Assembly: GCA_020849725.1 (NCBI GenBank)
Contig: JADLAZ010000291.1
Span: 1-36,632, forward strand
Length of the DNA: 36,632 nt
Origin: Chloroflexota bacterium
Lineage (GTDB): Bacteria > Chloroflexota > Chloroflexia > Thermomicrobiales > JADLAZ01
Direction: 5' to 3'
Position 1 is the first letter of the stretch; the number at the start of each line of letters is the position of its first letter. Made by a program: the position numbers and the translations under genes. Positions 25,802-33,271 of this stretch are shown in pieces. The notes beneath the pieces were generated by a model. It searched no databases, had not been told where the DNA came from, and worked only from the letters and a program-made list of their open reading frames with translations.

Positions 25802-25842
25802 AAAAACGCTCTCGCCCCGGTCAGCGCCAAGGGACGAGAGCG
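25802..25842 (-). terminator. intrinsic terminator of the T-box leader
   Basis: On the minus strand CGCTCTCGTCCC pairs with GGGGCGAGAGCG (12 bp, one G-T) around a 12-base loop and is followed by five T. It starts just after the T-box sequence, as expected of a terminator that competes with the antiterminator. Confidence 0.9.
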
Positions 25843-26082
25843 CACGCTCCCGCGGTACCACCCTGCTTGTCGCGCTCGCGGCGCGACCTCTCATGGCTGT
25901 TGTCGGCGTGGGCGCCACCCACCGGACCTACTTGCGCCGAGGCGCTTTCTTCGGTCGCCGCTCCCGGATGCGTTCACCGGCGCTGTCTCGATCCCAAGGC
26001 TCCCACCAGTCCCTCGGGTCGCTGTCGAGCGCCTGCCGGCTACTCCTTCCGCTCAACGCGGGCACAGGCTTCCTCAGTTGTC
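25802..26082 (-). promoter_or_regulatory. T-box riboswitch, arginine (CGC) specifier
   Basis: The minus-strand leader of argH has the T-box parts in order. AGTA (26041-26044) faces GAACGCA (about 25969-25975), forming the loop-E-type specifier loop with codon CGC at 25970-25972. Between them is a long arm with an apical GGTGGGAG. A GGGAGC element follows. The 17-base T-box AGGGTGGTACCGCGGGA is at 25848-25864, with a UGGU acceptor bulge. The terminator follows. T-boxes bind uncharged tRNA by codon-anticodon pairing and by the tRNA 3' end, and so prevent termination. CGC means tRNA-Arg, agreeing with argH and the operon. The 5' end is inferred from the promoter spacing. Confidence 0.93.
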
Positions 26083-26088
26083 GCCCGG

Positions 26089-26117
26089 ATGATAGGCGAC
26101 CGGCGCCGAGGTGTCAA
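26089..26117 (-). promoter_or_regulatory. sigma70-type promoter of the arginine operon
   Basis: TTGACA (26112-26117, minus strand) is a perfect -35 and TATCAT (26089-26094) a five-of-six -10, separated by exactly 17 bases. This is the best promoter in the window and places the leader start near 26082. Confidence 0.85.
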
Positions 26118-26202
26118 GGCGCGGTGGCCAGAATGAATTGAGAAGAACGCAAGCCATGGATGAGGGCGGGGGTGCGGGCCTCGGCCCAACCCACCACCGA
26201 CC
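26118..26202. other. selD-argH intergenic spacer
   Basis: Between the selD stop and the arginine promoter. A GGGC-CGAG-GCCC type hairpin lies at 26176-26187, shortly after selD, without a T-tract. No gene is seen. Confidence 0.4.
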
Positions 26203-27246
26203 TCACACCACCGTGAGGCCGTGGCCCACGGTCGCTTCGCCGATGGCCCAGCACGCCTGACCGCGCGCGGCGCAGGCGGCCTCGAAGGCAGCGGCACAAT
26301 TGGGGTCGATCGCCAGCAGGAGGCCGCCGGAAGTCTGCGGGTCCCACAGCAGCGCCTCGGTGACGGCGTCGAGCTGGCCCAGGCGCACCAGGCCATCGCT
26401 CAGGAAGTGATCTCGGTTGCGGCCGAGGCCGCCGGCGAGCGCACCGGCCAGGGCGTAGCCACGCGCGCCGGCCAGCAGCGGGACGGCGGCGGCCCGGATC
26501 ACCAGCGCGGCCGCGCTGCGCTCGGCCATCTCGGCAGCGTGCCCCAGCAGGCCGAAGCCAGTGATGTCGGTGCAGGCGTGGACGCCGCCGGCCTGCGCGG
26601 CGGCGGCAGCCGCGGCCTGGTTCAGTCGGCGCATGCTGGCGACTGCTTCGGCAACATCGGCCGGGTCGGCAACATCACGTTTGAGTGCCGTCGCCGTCAC
26701 GCCGGTGCCGAGCGGTTTGGTCAGGTAGAGGCAGTCGCCGGGCCACGCGCCGCCCTTGGTCCAGACGCGGTCGGGATGCACCAGCCCGGTGACGGCCAGG
26801 CCGTACTTTGGCTCGGCATCAGCCAGCGTGTGGCCGCCGGCGATGACGGCGCCGGCCTCGGCGACAGTGGCGGCGGCGCCGGCGACGACGTCGCCGATCA
26901 GGTCGGTCGGCAGGTCGTCCGGAAAGCCGCCGACGGCCAGGCAGACGATCGGTCGGCCGCCCATGGCGTAAACATCGGACAGGCTGTTGGCCGCGGCGAT
27001 GGCGCCGTAGGTCCAGGCGTCGTCGACGATGGGCGTGATGACATCGACCGTCAGCACGATCGCCTGCTCGGGCGAGAGGCGGTAGACAGCCGCATCATCA
27101 CTGGTCTGCAAGCCGACCAGCAGATCAGGGTGACTGAATTGTGCGAGGGGACGCAGCACCTGCGCCAGGGCCGCCGGGCCCAGCTTGGCTGCTCAACCCG
27201 CGCAGCTGGCCAGCGATGTCAGCCGGATTTGCTCGCGCGACGCCAC
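26203..27246 (-). CDS. selD: selenide, water dikinase SelD, selenocysteine-containing (in-frame UGA)
   Basis: SelD makes selenophosphate from selenide and ATP. The complete frame is 347 residues from GTG 27246, preceded by GAGGA, and reads through one TGA at 27193-27195 (codon 18). The flanking sequence IRLTSLASCAG-U-AAKLGP aligns with the E. coli active site LTQYSHGAGCGCK, putting Sec exactly at catalytic Cys17 and Lys21 at the essential Lys20. The rest is intact: SDDAAVYRL, LTVDVITPIVDD, AAANSLSDVYAMGG, AVIAGGHTLAD, ACTDITGFGLLGH and LLWDPQTSGGLL. A caller treating TGA as stop begins at 27159 and loses the active site. It is the first gene upstream of the arginine promoter and diverges from the YprB-like gene. 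Confidence 0.93.
27168..27195 (-). promoter_or_regulatory. candidate bacterial SECIS hairpin after the selD UGA
   Basis: Eleven bases after the UGA, GGGCC (27177-27181) and GGCCC (27168-27172) form a 5-bp stem around a CGGC loop, with a U-U mismatch below. The position and G in the loop fit bacterial SECIS elements, but GC-rich DNA makes short hairpins likely by chance. Confidence 0.4.
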
Positions 27247-27349
27247 TGTTCTATCCTCGTTCTACTGGCAGCCGGCCGGCCCGGCGCTATGGTTAATGAT
27301 GCCAGCCGCGGTCGGCCGGGTCAACGCGGGCCGCCGGGAAGGGGGAGCG

Positions 27350-28564
27350 ATGGACCTGCGCGAGCGGCTCCGCGCGCTCAACGGCGGGCGGCCGCTGACC
27401 GCCGCCGCGCCAGTGCGGCGCGCGGCCGGCATCGAAGCCGTCCTGCCCGGCCGCGAGGTATCGGGCGCCGCGGGTGCCGCCTTCGTCGTCGAGAGCAGGG
27501 TGCCGCTGGCCGAGGCGGGACTAGACGCCATCGCGGCGCTGGCCGGCTGGTCGCCGGCCGACCTGGCCGCCATGACCGGCGACCCGCGCCTGACCGATCT
27601 CGATCTGTCGCGGCTGATCGTGTTGGACACCGAGACGACCGGGCTGGCCGGTGGCACCGGCACCTACACCTTCCTGGTCGGGCTGGGCATGGTCGAGGGT
27701 GATGCGTTTGTCGTGCGACAGTATTTCTTGCGCTCGCTGACTGAGGAGCGGGCGATGCTGGCGCACCTGGCGACGGTGCTGCAAGACGGCGGCGGCATCC
27801 TGACCTACAACGGGCGCAGTTTCGATTGGCCGCTGCTGCTGACCCGGTTCACGATGACGCGGCAGCGGGCGGTGCTGCCGGACCTGCCGCATTGGGATCT
27901 GCTGCCGCTGGCGCGCCGGCTGTGGCGCGACCGCGTCGGCTCGTGCCGCCTCAGTGCGCTGGAGCAGCACATCCTGGCCCGGCCACGGGCCGACGACACC
28001 CCCGGCTGGCTGATCCCGCAGCTCTATTTCGACTACTTGCGCGATGGCGATGCACGCCGGCTGCGCGGCGTGTTCGAGCACAATCAGCGCGATCTGCTGG
28101 CGCTGGCGGCGCTGGCGGCGCTGGTCGGGCAGCGACTAGCCGACCCGCTGGCAGCGCGGGTCGACGATGCGCGCGATCTGGTGGCGCTGGCCCGCCACGA
28201 CGAGATCTGCGGCCGGAGCGAGCGTGCCGTTGCGGTCTATCGCGTGGCACTCGACCTGCCGCTGCCGCCCGCCGAACGGGAAGCGGCCCAGCGGGCGTTG
28301 TCGCTGCTGCTCAAGCGGCTGCGACGCTGGCCGGAGGCGGCCGCGATCTGGCTGGCGATGCAGCGACAGGTGCTGGTAGACCCGGCCTTTCCGGCGATCG
28401 AACTGGCCAAGTACCACGAGCATGTGACGCGCGACTACGTCCGGGCTACGGCTGTGGTGGAGTGGTTGGCCACCGCGGCGGCCTTGCGGCCCGCTCTGTA
28501 CGACGCCGCCGCGCTCGACCATCGTCTGGCACGCTTGCGCCGGCGCGTCGGCGCTCCCGGCTGA
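27350..28564 (+). CDS. YprB-type RNase H-like 3'-5' exonuclease domain protein
   Basis: A 404-residue protein with a DEDD-type exonuclease domain. LIVLDTETTGLAGG carries the first D-x-E pair (D93, E95). LTYNGRSFDWPLLLTRF is the second motif, and FEHNQRDLLALAAL the third with the last Asp. The order and spacing match the YprB ribonuclease-H-like family. The N-terminal about 80 residues and the C-terminal about 170 helical residues (repeat-like RALSLLLKRLRRWPEAAAIWLAM) are accessory, possibly TPR-like. Nuclease activity on DNA or RNA ends is expected; the substrate is unknown. ATG 27350 has GGGGGAG at 27341-27347. The gene is divergent from selD (103 bases apart) and convergent with the carboxypeptidase gene. 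Confidence 0.85.
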   Translation: MDLRERLRALNGGRPLTAAAPVRRAAGIEAVLPGREVSGAAGAAFVVESRVPLAEAGLDAIAALAGWSPADLAAMTGDPRLTDLDLSRLIVLDTETTGLAGGTGTYTFLVGLGMVEGDAFVVRQYFLRSLTEERAMLAHLATVLQDGGGILTYNGRSFDWPLLLTRFTMTRQRAVLPDLPHWDLLPLARRLWRDRVGSCRLSALEQHILARPRADDTPGWLIPQLYFDYLRDGDARRLRGVFEHNQRDLLALAALAALVGQRLADPLAARVDDARDLVALARHDEICGRSERAVAVYRVALDLPLPPAEREAAQRALSLLLKRLRRWPEAAAIWLAMQRQVLVDPAFPAIELAKYHEHVTRDYVRATAVVEWLATAAALRPALYDAAALDHRLARLRRRVGAPG

Positions 28565-28586
28565 GCCAACCCCGACGACGGTCGAC

Positions 28587-30341
28587 CTACACGCGGCGCT
28601 CGGCTTGCAGGCGGCGATCGAGCGCCGTCAGGTCGGCATGTTCCGGGAAGGCGACGAGGCCGAGGCCGACGACCGCCCGCGCCTGGGCCGGGCGGCTGCA
28701 CCGGCGATACGCCAGTGCCAGCGCGACGTAACCGCCGGCGGACATCTGCCAGAAATCCGGCAGCGTACTCAGGCGCACGTCCGGCGCAATCTGGATCGCC
28801 TTGACGAAGAAGCTCTCGGCCGTGTCGAGGCGACCCGCCTGAGCGTGGCGGAGAGCGAGCGTCACGTGCTCTTCCAGGAGGCGCGATTGCTCGCTGGCGA
28901 CAGCAATGGGGCGCTCATCACCCGCGTCCGCCGGTTCAGTGGCGCCGGGAGCGTCGGCCACGACCGGTGCATCGTCCTCCGGCGCGGGGGGGGTCGGCGG
29001 TTGCTCGGCCGTCGGCCGTGGGCGCCGCATGCCGGTCGACTGGCGCTCCTGGTCGGCCGCGACCTGATAGGTCTGCCACGGTCGCGCGCCGGGGCGGCGG
29101 CTCGCGCGCGAGCCTAGGCCGGCGAGCGGCCCAAGACCGAACAGGCGCAGCACGAGCAGCACCGCGCCGGCGGCGATCAACACTGCCACCACGGCCAGCC
29201 CAATCTGGGTGGGATCGCTCCAGAGGTCGCCGGCGGGAGTCGCGGTCGGCAGCGTGGCGGCCGCGTCTACGCGGTCGTCGGCTGCGCCGCGCGGGCGCTC
29301 GGCCGGCGTCGCCACCGAGGCGCCCGCCGCGCCGAAGCGTGGCCCAGCAGCGGGCGCCAGCGTGGCGGTAGGCGCGGCGCCGGCAGCCAGTGCTGGCGTC
29401 CGCGGGTACGGTGGTCCGGTCGCCGGCCCGGCCGCCCCGAAGGCCGGCAGCGTCGACGCTGCGGCCTGAGACGGGGTGCTGAAGCCATAGTCGAGCAGGG
29501 TTCGGGCGTCATCGTACCAGCGCGGGGCGTTGAGGACGACGACGATCAACTGCCGGCCATCGCGTTCGGCAACCTCGACCAGACACAGGCCCGCCTCGGT
29601 CTCCACGCCGGTCTTGCCGCCGACCAGCCCATCGTACTGTGTCAGCAACCGGTTCACGTTCGTCCACGTCCCACCCCGAAACGGGTAGGCGGTCGCGCCG
29701 AACATGCGGCGAAAGGTCGGGTCGCGCAGCGCGTGGCGCGTCAGCAGCGCGATGTCATAGGCGCTGGACTCGTGGCCGGGCGTATCGAGACCATGGGGGT
29801 TGCGAAAGGCGGTGTTGACCATGCCCAGGTCGGCCGCCTGCTCGTTCATCAGGTCGACGAACAGCGCCACGCCATCGATCGACAGGCCACGGCGCGCGGC
29901 AAGACGGTCGCCGACGCCGCGGGCGATGACGGCAGCCGCGTCATTGCCGGAGCGCATCAGCAGTCCGTAGAGCAGGGTCTCCAGCGTGACGCGCTCACCG
30001 GCGTGCAGACCGATGCTGGCCTCGCCGGGCAGGTCGCGCGCGTCAACGGTGTACTCATCGGTGAGCACGCCGAAGCGCAACGCCACGACGGCCGTCATGA
30101 CCTTGGTCAAGCTGGCTACGGCCAGGCGCGCGTGCGGCTCCTGACCGGCGATGACAACACCCCGGCCAGGGTCGACCAGCACCCAGGCGCGCGCGCTCAT
30201 GGCCGGCGCCGGCGCCTGGGCCGTCGCGGACCAGGGGAGCGCCAGCGCGAGCGCCAGCGCGGTCAGGACGATGCGCCCGACCGTGGTGACGACCGCTAGA
30301 CTGATCGAATGCCGTGTTCGTGCGGATGGGCAGATGCGCAT
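28587..30341 (-). CDS. D-alanyl-D-alanine carboxypeptidase (PBP5-type) with membrane anchor and TPR-like tail
   Basis: This 584-residue protein trims or reshapes peptidoglycan peptides. A signal peptide with an ATAQA end (about 1-43) precedes an S11 peptidase domain with all three motifs: SLTK (Ser77-Lys80), SGN (131-133) and KTG (243-245). A Pro/Ala-rich stretch (about 290-378) leads to one transmembrane helix (380-402). The last about 175 residues are hydrophilic; SRLLEEHVTLALRHAQAGRLD and SAGGYVALALAYRRCSRPAQARAV look TPR-like. The topology would place the peptidase outside and the tail inside. ATG 30341 is chosen because the signal peptide begins there; no strong ribosome binding site is seen, and an open frame extends 113 codons upstream without protein-like character. 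Confidence 0.88.
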   Translation of the reverse strand: MRICPSARTRHSISLAVVTTVGRIVLTALALALALPWSATAQAPAPAMSARAWVLVDPGRGVVIAGQEPHARLAVASLTKVMTAVVALRFGVLTDEYTVDARDLPGEASIGLHAGERVTLETLLYGLLMRSGNDAAAVIARGVGDRLAARRGLSIDGVALFVDLMNEQAADLGMVNTAFRNPHGLDTPGHESSAYDIALLTRHALRDPTFRRMFGATAYPFRGGTWTNVNRLLTQYDGLVGGKTGVETEAGLCLVEVAERDGRQLIVVVLNAPRWYDDARTLLDYGFSTPSQAAASTLPAFGAAGPATGPPYPRTPALAAGAAPTATLAPAAGPRFGAAGASVATPAERPRGAADDRVDAAATLPTATPAGDLWSDPTQIGLAVVAVLIAAGAVLLVLRLFGLGPLAGLGSRASRRPGARPWQTYQVAADQERQSTGMRRPRPTAEQPPTPPAPEDDAPVVADAPGATEPADAGDERPIAVASEQSRLLEEHVTLALRHAQAGRLDTAESFFVKAIQIAPDVRLSTLPDFWQMSAGGYVALALAYRRCSRPAQARAVVGLGLVAFPEHADLTALDRRLQAERRV

Positions 30342-30750
30342 GGTGCGATGTACCAGAGATGACAGGGAGTGCCCACGTGATCGCTGCGGGCGCCTGCCGA
30401 ATCTATGACGCGCGGGTGACCGCGTGGACACGCCGAACGTCGTGGCGCAGCATCGTATCGTCATGGGTTCAGCGGCCAGGGGAGGCGGCTGCCTCGTGTG
30501 CGCGCCCAGTCTACCAGCCGGCGCGCGCGCGCACCACGCCCTGGCCAGTCGCCGCCGGCGCCCCTGAGAGAGGCGAGGCTCCAGCCGGCCAGGGCTGCCG
30601 CACCTGATTCCAAGCGGGAGGTGAGGGCGGCTGGATGCCGGACCAGGCTCGCTTGACCGTCGTGGCGGCCGGCCTGACACTGCGGTAGTCGCGGCCGTCG
30701 GGCGCGAAGGTGACGGGGTTGGAGCAAGTCTGCCGACACGGGAGAAGATT
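30342..30750. other. intergenic region between carboxypeptidase and cupin genes
   Basis: These 409 bases separate two divergent genes and should hold both promoters. I see no convincing ORF or RNA. TTGACC at 30653-30658 could be a -35 for the cupin gene, but the hexamer 17 bases further is poor. A run of alternating GC (GCGCGCGCGC) lies near 30525-30535. Confidence 0.5.
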
Positions 30751-31161
30751 ATGGACGTGGCGCCGATCCGCCAGGTGACGGCGGCCGACCGGACCTACCG
30801 CCAACCGCGCTACGCCGGCAGCCGGGCCGAGTTGCTCGCTGAGCCGTCCGGGCCGGTGACAGAGGTGCGGGTGGCGATGGTGTCGGTCGACCCGGGCGCG
30901 GTCGTGCCGCTCCATCACCACAAACGCCAGACGGTCGAGATCATCGTGTCGGGCACGGCGACCATCCGCAACCGCGACGGTGACGAGTGGCGGGTCGGTC
31001 CCGGCGATACGATGCTGTTCGCCGCCGGTCCGGCCGCCGCGCACCGGTGGGTGGTCACCGGCAACCTGCCGGTCGTCGTGCTGGTCGTCTATCCAACGCC
31101 GAATGGTGAGGATGACGAACTGACCTGGGAGGAGCCGGTGACGCCGGCCGCTCTGGCCTAA
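30751..31161 (+). CDS. cupin-domain protein
   Basis: A 136-residue single-domain cupin. The first cupin motif is VPLHHHKRQTVEIIVSGTATI, with three successive His and the Glu in the usual place, and GDTMLFAAGPAAAHRWVV gives the second motif with the last metal His. A metal-binding beta barrel is therefore expected. Cupins include enzymes, sugar-binding proteins and regulators, so the role cannot be assigned. ATG 30751 is preceded by GGGAGAAG. The gene is a single unit: divergent from the carboxypeptidase gene and convergent with the Sua5 gene. Its stop codon lies inside the left end of the 31158-31266 inverted-repeat element. Confidence 0.85.
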   Translation: MDVAPIRQVTAADRTYRQPRYAGSRAELLAEPSGPVTEVRVAMVSVDPGAVVPLHHHKRQTVEIIVSGTATIRNRDGDEWRVGPGDTMLFAAGPAAAHRWVVTGNLPVVVLVVYPTPNGEDDELTWEEPVTPAALA

Positions 31162-31266
31162 ACCGAAGCCCAGACGGGATGCCCAGGCCACCGTAGGGGC
31201 AGTTCGCGAACCGCCCCTACGCTACGCAATACGAAGTATGCTATTCCCATGCGCGCTTCGGTATAG
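31158..31266. repeat. 109-bp inverted-repeat (MITE-like) element with central palindrome
   Basis: The ends are 12-base inverted repeats with one mismatch: CTAAACCGAAGC at 31158-31169 and the complement of CTATACCGAAGC at 31255-31266. The middle has GTAGGGGC and GCCCCTAC (31193-31220) flanking GTTCGCGAAC, a long near-perfect hairpin. The element fills the gap between the convergent cupin and Sua5 genes and could act as a bidirectional terminator. Confidence 0.6.
31193..31220. repeat. GTAGGGGC palindrome (hairpin)
   Basis: An 8-bp outer stem, one A-C mismatch and an inner GTT/AAC stem around CGCG. I recall palindromes of this type as dispersed repeats in Chloroflexota and cyanobacteria; this needs checking. 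No T-tract follows on either strand. Confidence 0.7.
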
Positions 31267-31272
31267 GAGCGG

Positions 31273-32355
31273 TCATGTCGAGGTGGGGTCGTTGTCGATG
31301 TCGATGACGCGGCCGGCGGCGGCGCGCACCAGGCGGTCGCGGATCGCCAGGCCCAGGCCGGCGGCGCCGATATCGCGCGCGGCGATGACGTCGACACCGG
31401 CGGTGTCCAGGTCGCGCAGCGCGCTGAAGAGGCGCTCGCCAATCTCGGCCAGCCGGGTTTCGCTGCCCAGCCGGGCGACCTGAACCGGCAGATTAGCCAG
31501 CAGGTCGGCGTCCTCGTCCACCAGCAACACGCCGACGCCCTGGCCGGCGGCGCAGCGACCAGCGATCTCAGCGCGCAGGCGCGCTCGGGCGCGGACACGC
31601 TCGCCCACAATGACGAGCATCTCGGCGCGTGGCGCATAGTGCTTGGTCATAAGACCCGGCGCGACCTGCGGTTGCTCATCCGTGCCGGGCGGTGACGGCC
31701 GGGTGACGATCGGCCCGGCGACGGCGATGAGGTCGTCGAGCGGCAGGCCGCCCGGTCGCAGCAGCACCGGCGGTCCGTCGCCGCTCAGGTCGAGGATGGT
31801 CGACTCCAGGCCGATCGGCGCTGGCCCGGCGTCGAGAATGAGATCGACCGCACCGTCCAGATCGGCGATGACGTGGGCGGCGGTGGTCGCGCTGGGTCGA
31901 CTGAAGCGGTTGGCGCTGGGCGCAGCGACTGGCCGGCCGGCGGCAGCGATCAGGCCGAGCGCGACCGGGTGCGCCGGCATCCGCACCGCCACCGTCGGCA
32001 GGCCGGCGCTGACGGCCGACGGCACGGTGGCGGCGCGTGGCAGCACGAGCGTCAGTGGGCCGGGCCAGAAGCGGGCGATCAGGCGCGCGGCCAGTGGCGA
32101 CACGTGCCGCGCGACCTGCCACACCTGCGCCGGCCGATCGACGTGGACGATGACCGGGTCATTGGCCGGCCGGCCCTTGGCGGCGAAGATGCGGGCGATC
32201 GCCGCCGGGTCGAGCGCGTTCGCGCCCAGGCCGTAGACGGTCTCGGTCGGGAACGCGACCAGGCCGCCGCGCCGAATGACCGCGCCGGCCCGCTCCAGAC
32301 TGGCGCGGTCGGGTGTCCGGGGATCGACCGTCACGATCGGCGGCGGGCTGGTCAC
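31273..32355 (-). CDS. tsaC: threonylcarbamoyl-AMP synthase (Sua5/YrdC/TsaC family)
   Basis: This enzyme makes threonylcarbamoyl-AMP from threonine, bicarbonate and ATP, the first step of the t6A modification at tRNA position 37. The 360-residue protein is the long Sua5 form. The YrdC domain (about 1-210) has GGLVAFPTETVYGLGANAL, IFAAKGRPANDPVIVHV, FWPGPLTLVLPR, VAVRMPAHPVAL and APSANRFSRPS. The linker MTKHYAPRAEM leads to the C-terminal Sua5 domain. GTG at 32355 is chosen because AGGA lies seven bases ahead and the frame upstream is the antisense of the next gene. No other t6A genes are in the window. Confidence 0.94.
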   Translation of the reverse strand: MTSPPPIVTVDPRTPDRASLERAGAVIRRGGLVAFPTETVYGLGANALDPAAIARIFAAKGRPANDPVIVHVDRPAQVWQVARHVSPLAARLIARFWPGPLTLVLPRAATVPSAVSAGLPTVAVRMPAHPVALGLIAAAGRPVAAPSANRFSRPSATTAAHVIADLDGAVDLILDAGPAPIGLESTILDLSGDGPPVLLRPGGLPLDDLIAVAGPIVTRPSPPGTDEQPQVAPGLMTKHYAPRAEMLVIVGERVRARARLRAEIAGRCAAGQGVGVLLVDEDADLLANLPVQVARLGSETRLAEIGERLFSALRDLDTAGVDVIAARDIGAAGLGLAIRDRLVRAAAGRVIDIDNDPTST

Positions 32356-32393
32356 GGCGCATCCTAGCGGCTCATGGGTCTGGGCAGGTGACG

Positions 32394-33047
32394 TCAGCGG
32401 CGTGGCACGTCGACGGTGAAGACCTCGCGCGTGGCGGCGTCGCACAGCCAGAACTTGCCCTGCCAGATCGTCATCCCGTGTGGCTCCGGACCGGTGCAGC
32501 CAACGGCGTCGAGAATCGCCCCGGTTGAGGGGTCGAGTTTGAAGATGACGCGCTTGTTGGTGTCGACCGACCAGAGCGAGCCGTCTTCGTCCCAGGCCAT
32601 GCCGTGCGAGCGGTCGCCGTAGGAGGGGATGTCGCGCAGGATGTTGCCCGTCTTTGGGTCGGCGACGAAGATGCGGCCAGCCTTCGGCACGTTGAACCAG
32701 AGCTGATTGAAGCGCCACTCCGTACCGTGCGCGCCGCCACTGCGGTCGTAGGGCGGCGTCGGAAAGGCGGCCAACTCCTTACCCGTCTCGCGATCGAACA
32801 GGATCATCTCGTAGGTGAAGGTCGAGGCGATCCAGATGTTGCCGTTCGGGTCGAGGGTGATGCCACTGGCATGGTGCGCGCGGCACTCGCCGTAGTCGCG
32901 GATGACCTGGCCATCGTACGACAGGAGGAAGATGTGGTTGGGGTCGACCTGATCGATGACCCACAGGCCCTCGTTGGTCGCCTGCAAGCCGTTGGGCTGC
33001 GCCCCCGGTGTTTTCCACAGGACGGTCGGATCGACTTTGCTGGCCAT
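32394..33047 (-). CDS. beta-propeller protein of the NHL/SMP-30/Vgb type
   Basis: A 217-residue cytoplasmic protein composed of about five short beta-propeller blades, each with a pattern like ASGITLDPNGNIWIAST, HGMAWDEDGSLWSVD or HGMTIWQGKFWLCD. Propellers of this sort include streptogramin lyases, gluconolactonases and ligand-binding proteins. At 217 residues it is shorter than the 290-300 usual for a six- or seven-blade lyase, so it may be incomplete or need to dimerise. No signal peptide is present. GAGGAGGGA precedes ATG 33047. It is upstream of the Sua5 gene on the same strand (38-base gap), so the two may be co-transcribed. No specific activity can be inferred. Confidence 0.75.
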   Translation of the reverse strand: MASKVDPTVLWKTPGAQPNGLQATNEGLWVIDQVDPNHIFLLSYDGQVIRDYGECRAHHASGITLDPNGNIWIASTFTYEMILFDRETGKELAAFPTPPYDRSGGAHGTEWRFNQLWFNVPKAGRIFVADPKTGNILRDIPSYGDRSHGMAWDEDGSLWSVDTNKRVIFKLDPSTGAILDAVGCTGPEPHGMTIWQGKFWLCDAATREVFTVDVPRR

Positions 33048-33271
33048 CGCGGTCCCTCCTCACGGTGCTGCTGGTTGAGTAGCCGGCGGCCGAACGGTAG
33101 CATGCCCGGTCCGCGCCGGCAATGAGCTAGACGCGAGCGACGGAAACAGGCCCGACGGCATCGCGTAGACGGCAGTGTGAGCGCGAGCCAGCTCTGCCGG
33201 GTGGTCGCGCCTTGTCCGATGGCGACCGGTAGCGTGGCCGGCGCACCCTGACCTCGCGAAGGAGGCCGGCC
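33048..33271. other. divergent intergenic region
   Basis: These 224 bases lie between two divergent genes. I see no ORF, hairpin or clear promoter hexamer pair. It must contain the start signals of both genes, and ends with the GGAGG ribosome binding site of the glycoside hydrolase-like gene. Confidence 0.4.

Noticed and set aside
25293..26141. Long open frame on the plus strand (282 codons) across the argH start and its leader
   Set aside because: It is antisense to argH and runs through the T-box, terminator and promoter. It has no family-like sequence and is an effect of high GC.
27193..27195. selD as a frameshifted or truncated pseudogene
   Set aside because: Both sides of the UGA are in the same frame and conserved. 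The UGA falls precisely on the catalytic Cys position, and a start with ribosome binding site lies upstream. A selenocysteine codon explains this better.
26221..27702. 493-codon plus-strand open frame opposite selD
   Set aside because: It is antisense to an intact selD and runs into the YprB-type gene in another frame. The translation is low-complexity Gly/Arg/Ala.
30342..30750. Extra gene or RNA in the 409-base divergent gap
   Set aside because: The frames there are GC-driven, lack ribosome binding sites and show no protein-like pattern. No tRNA-like fold or riboswitch core was seen.
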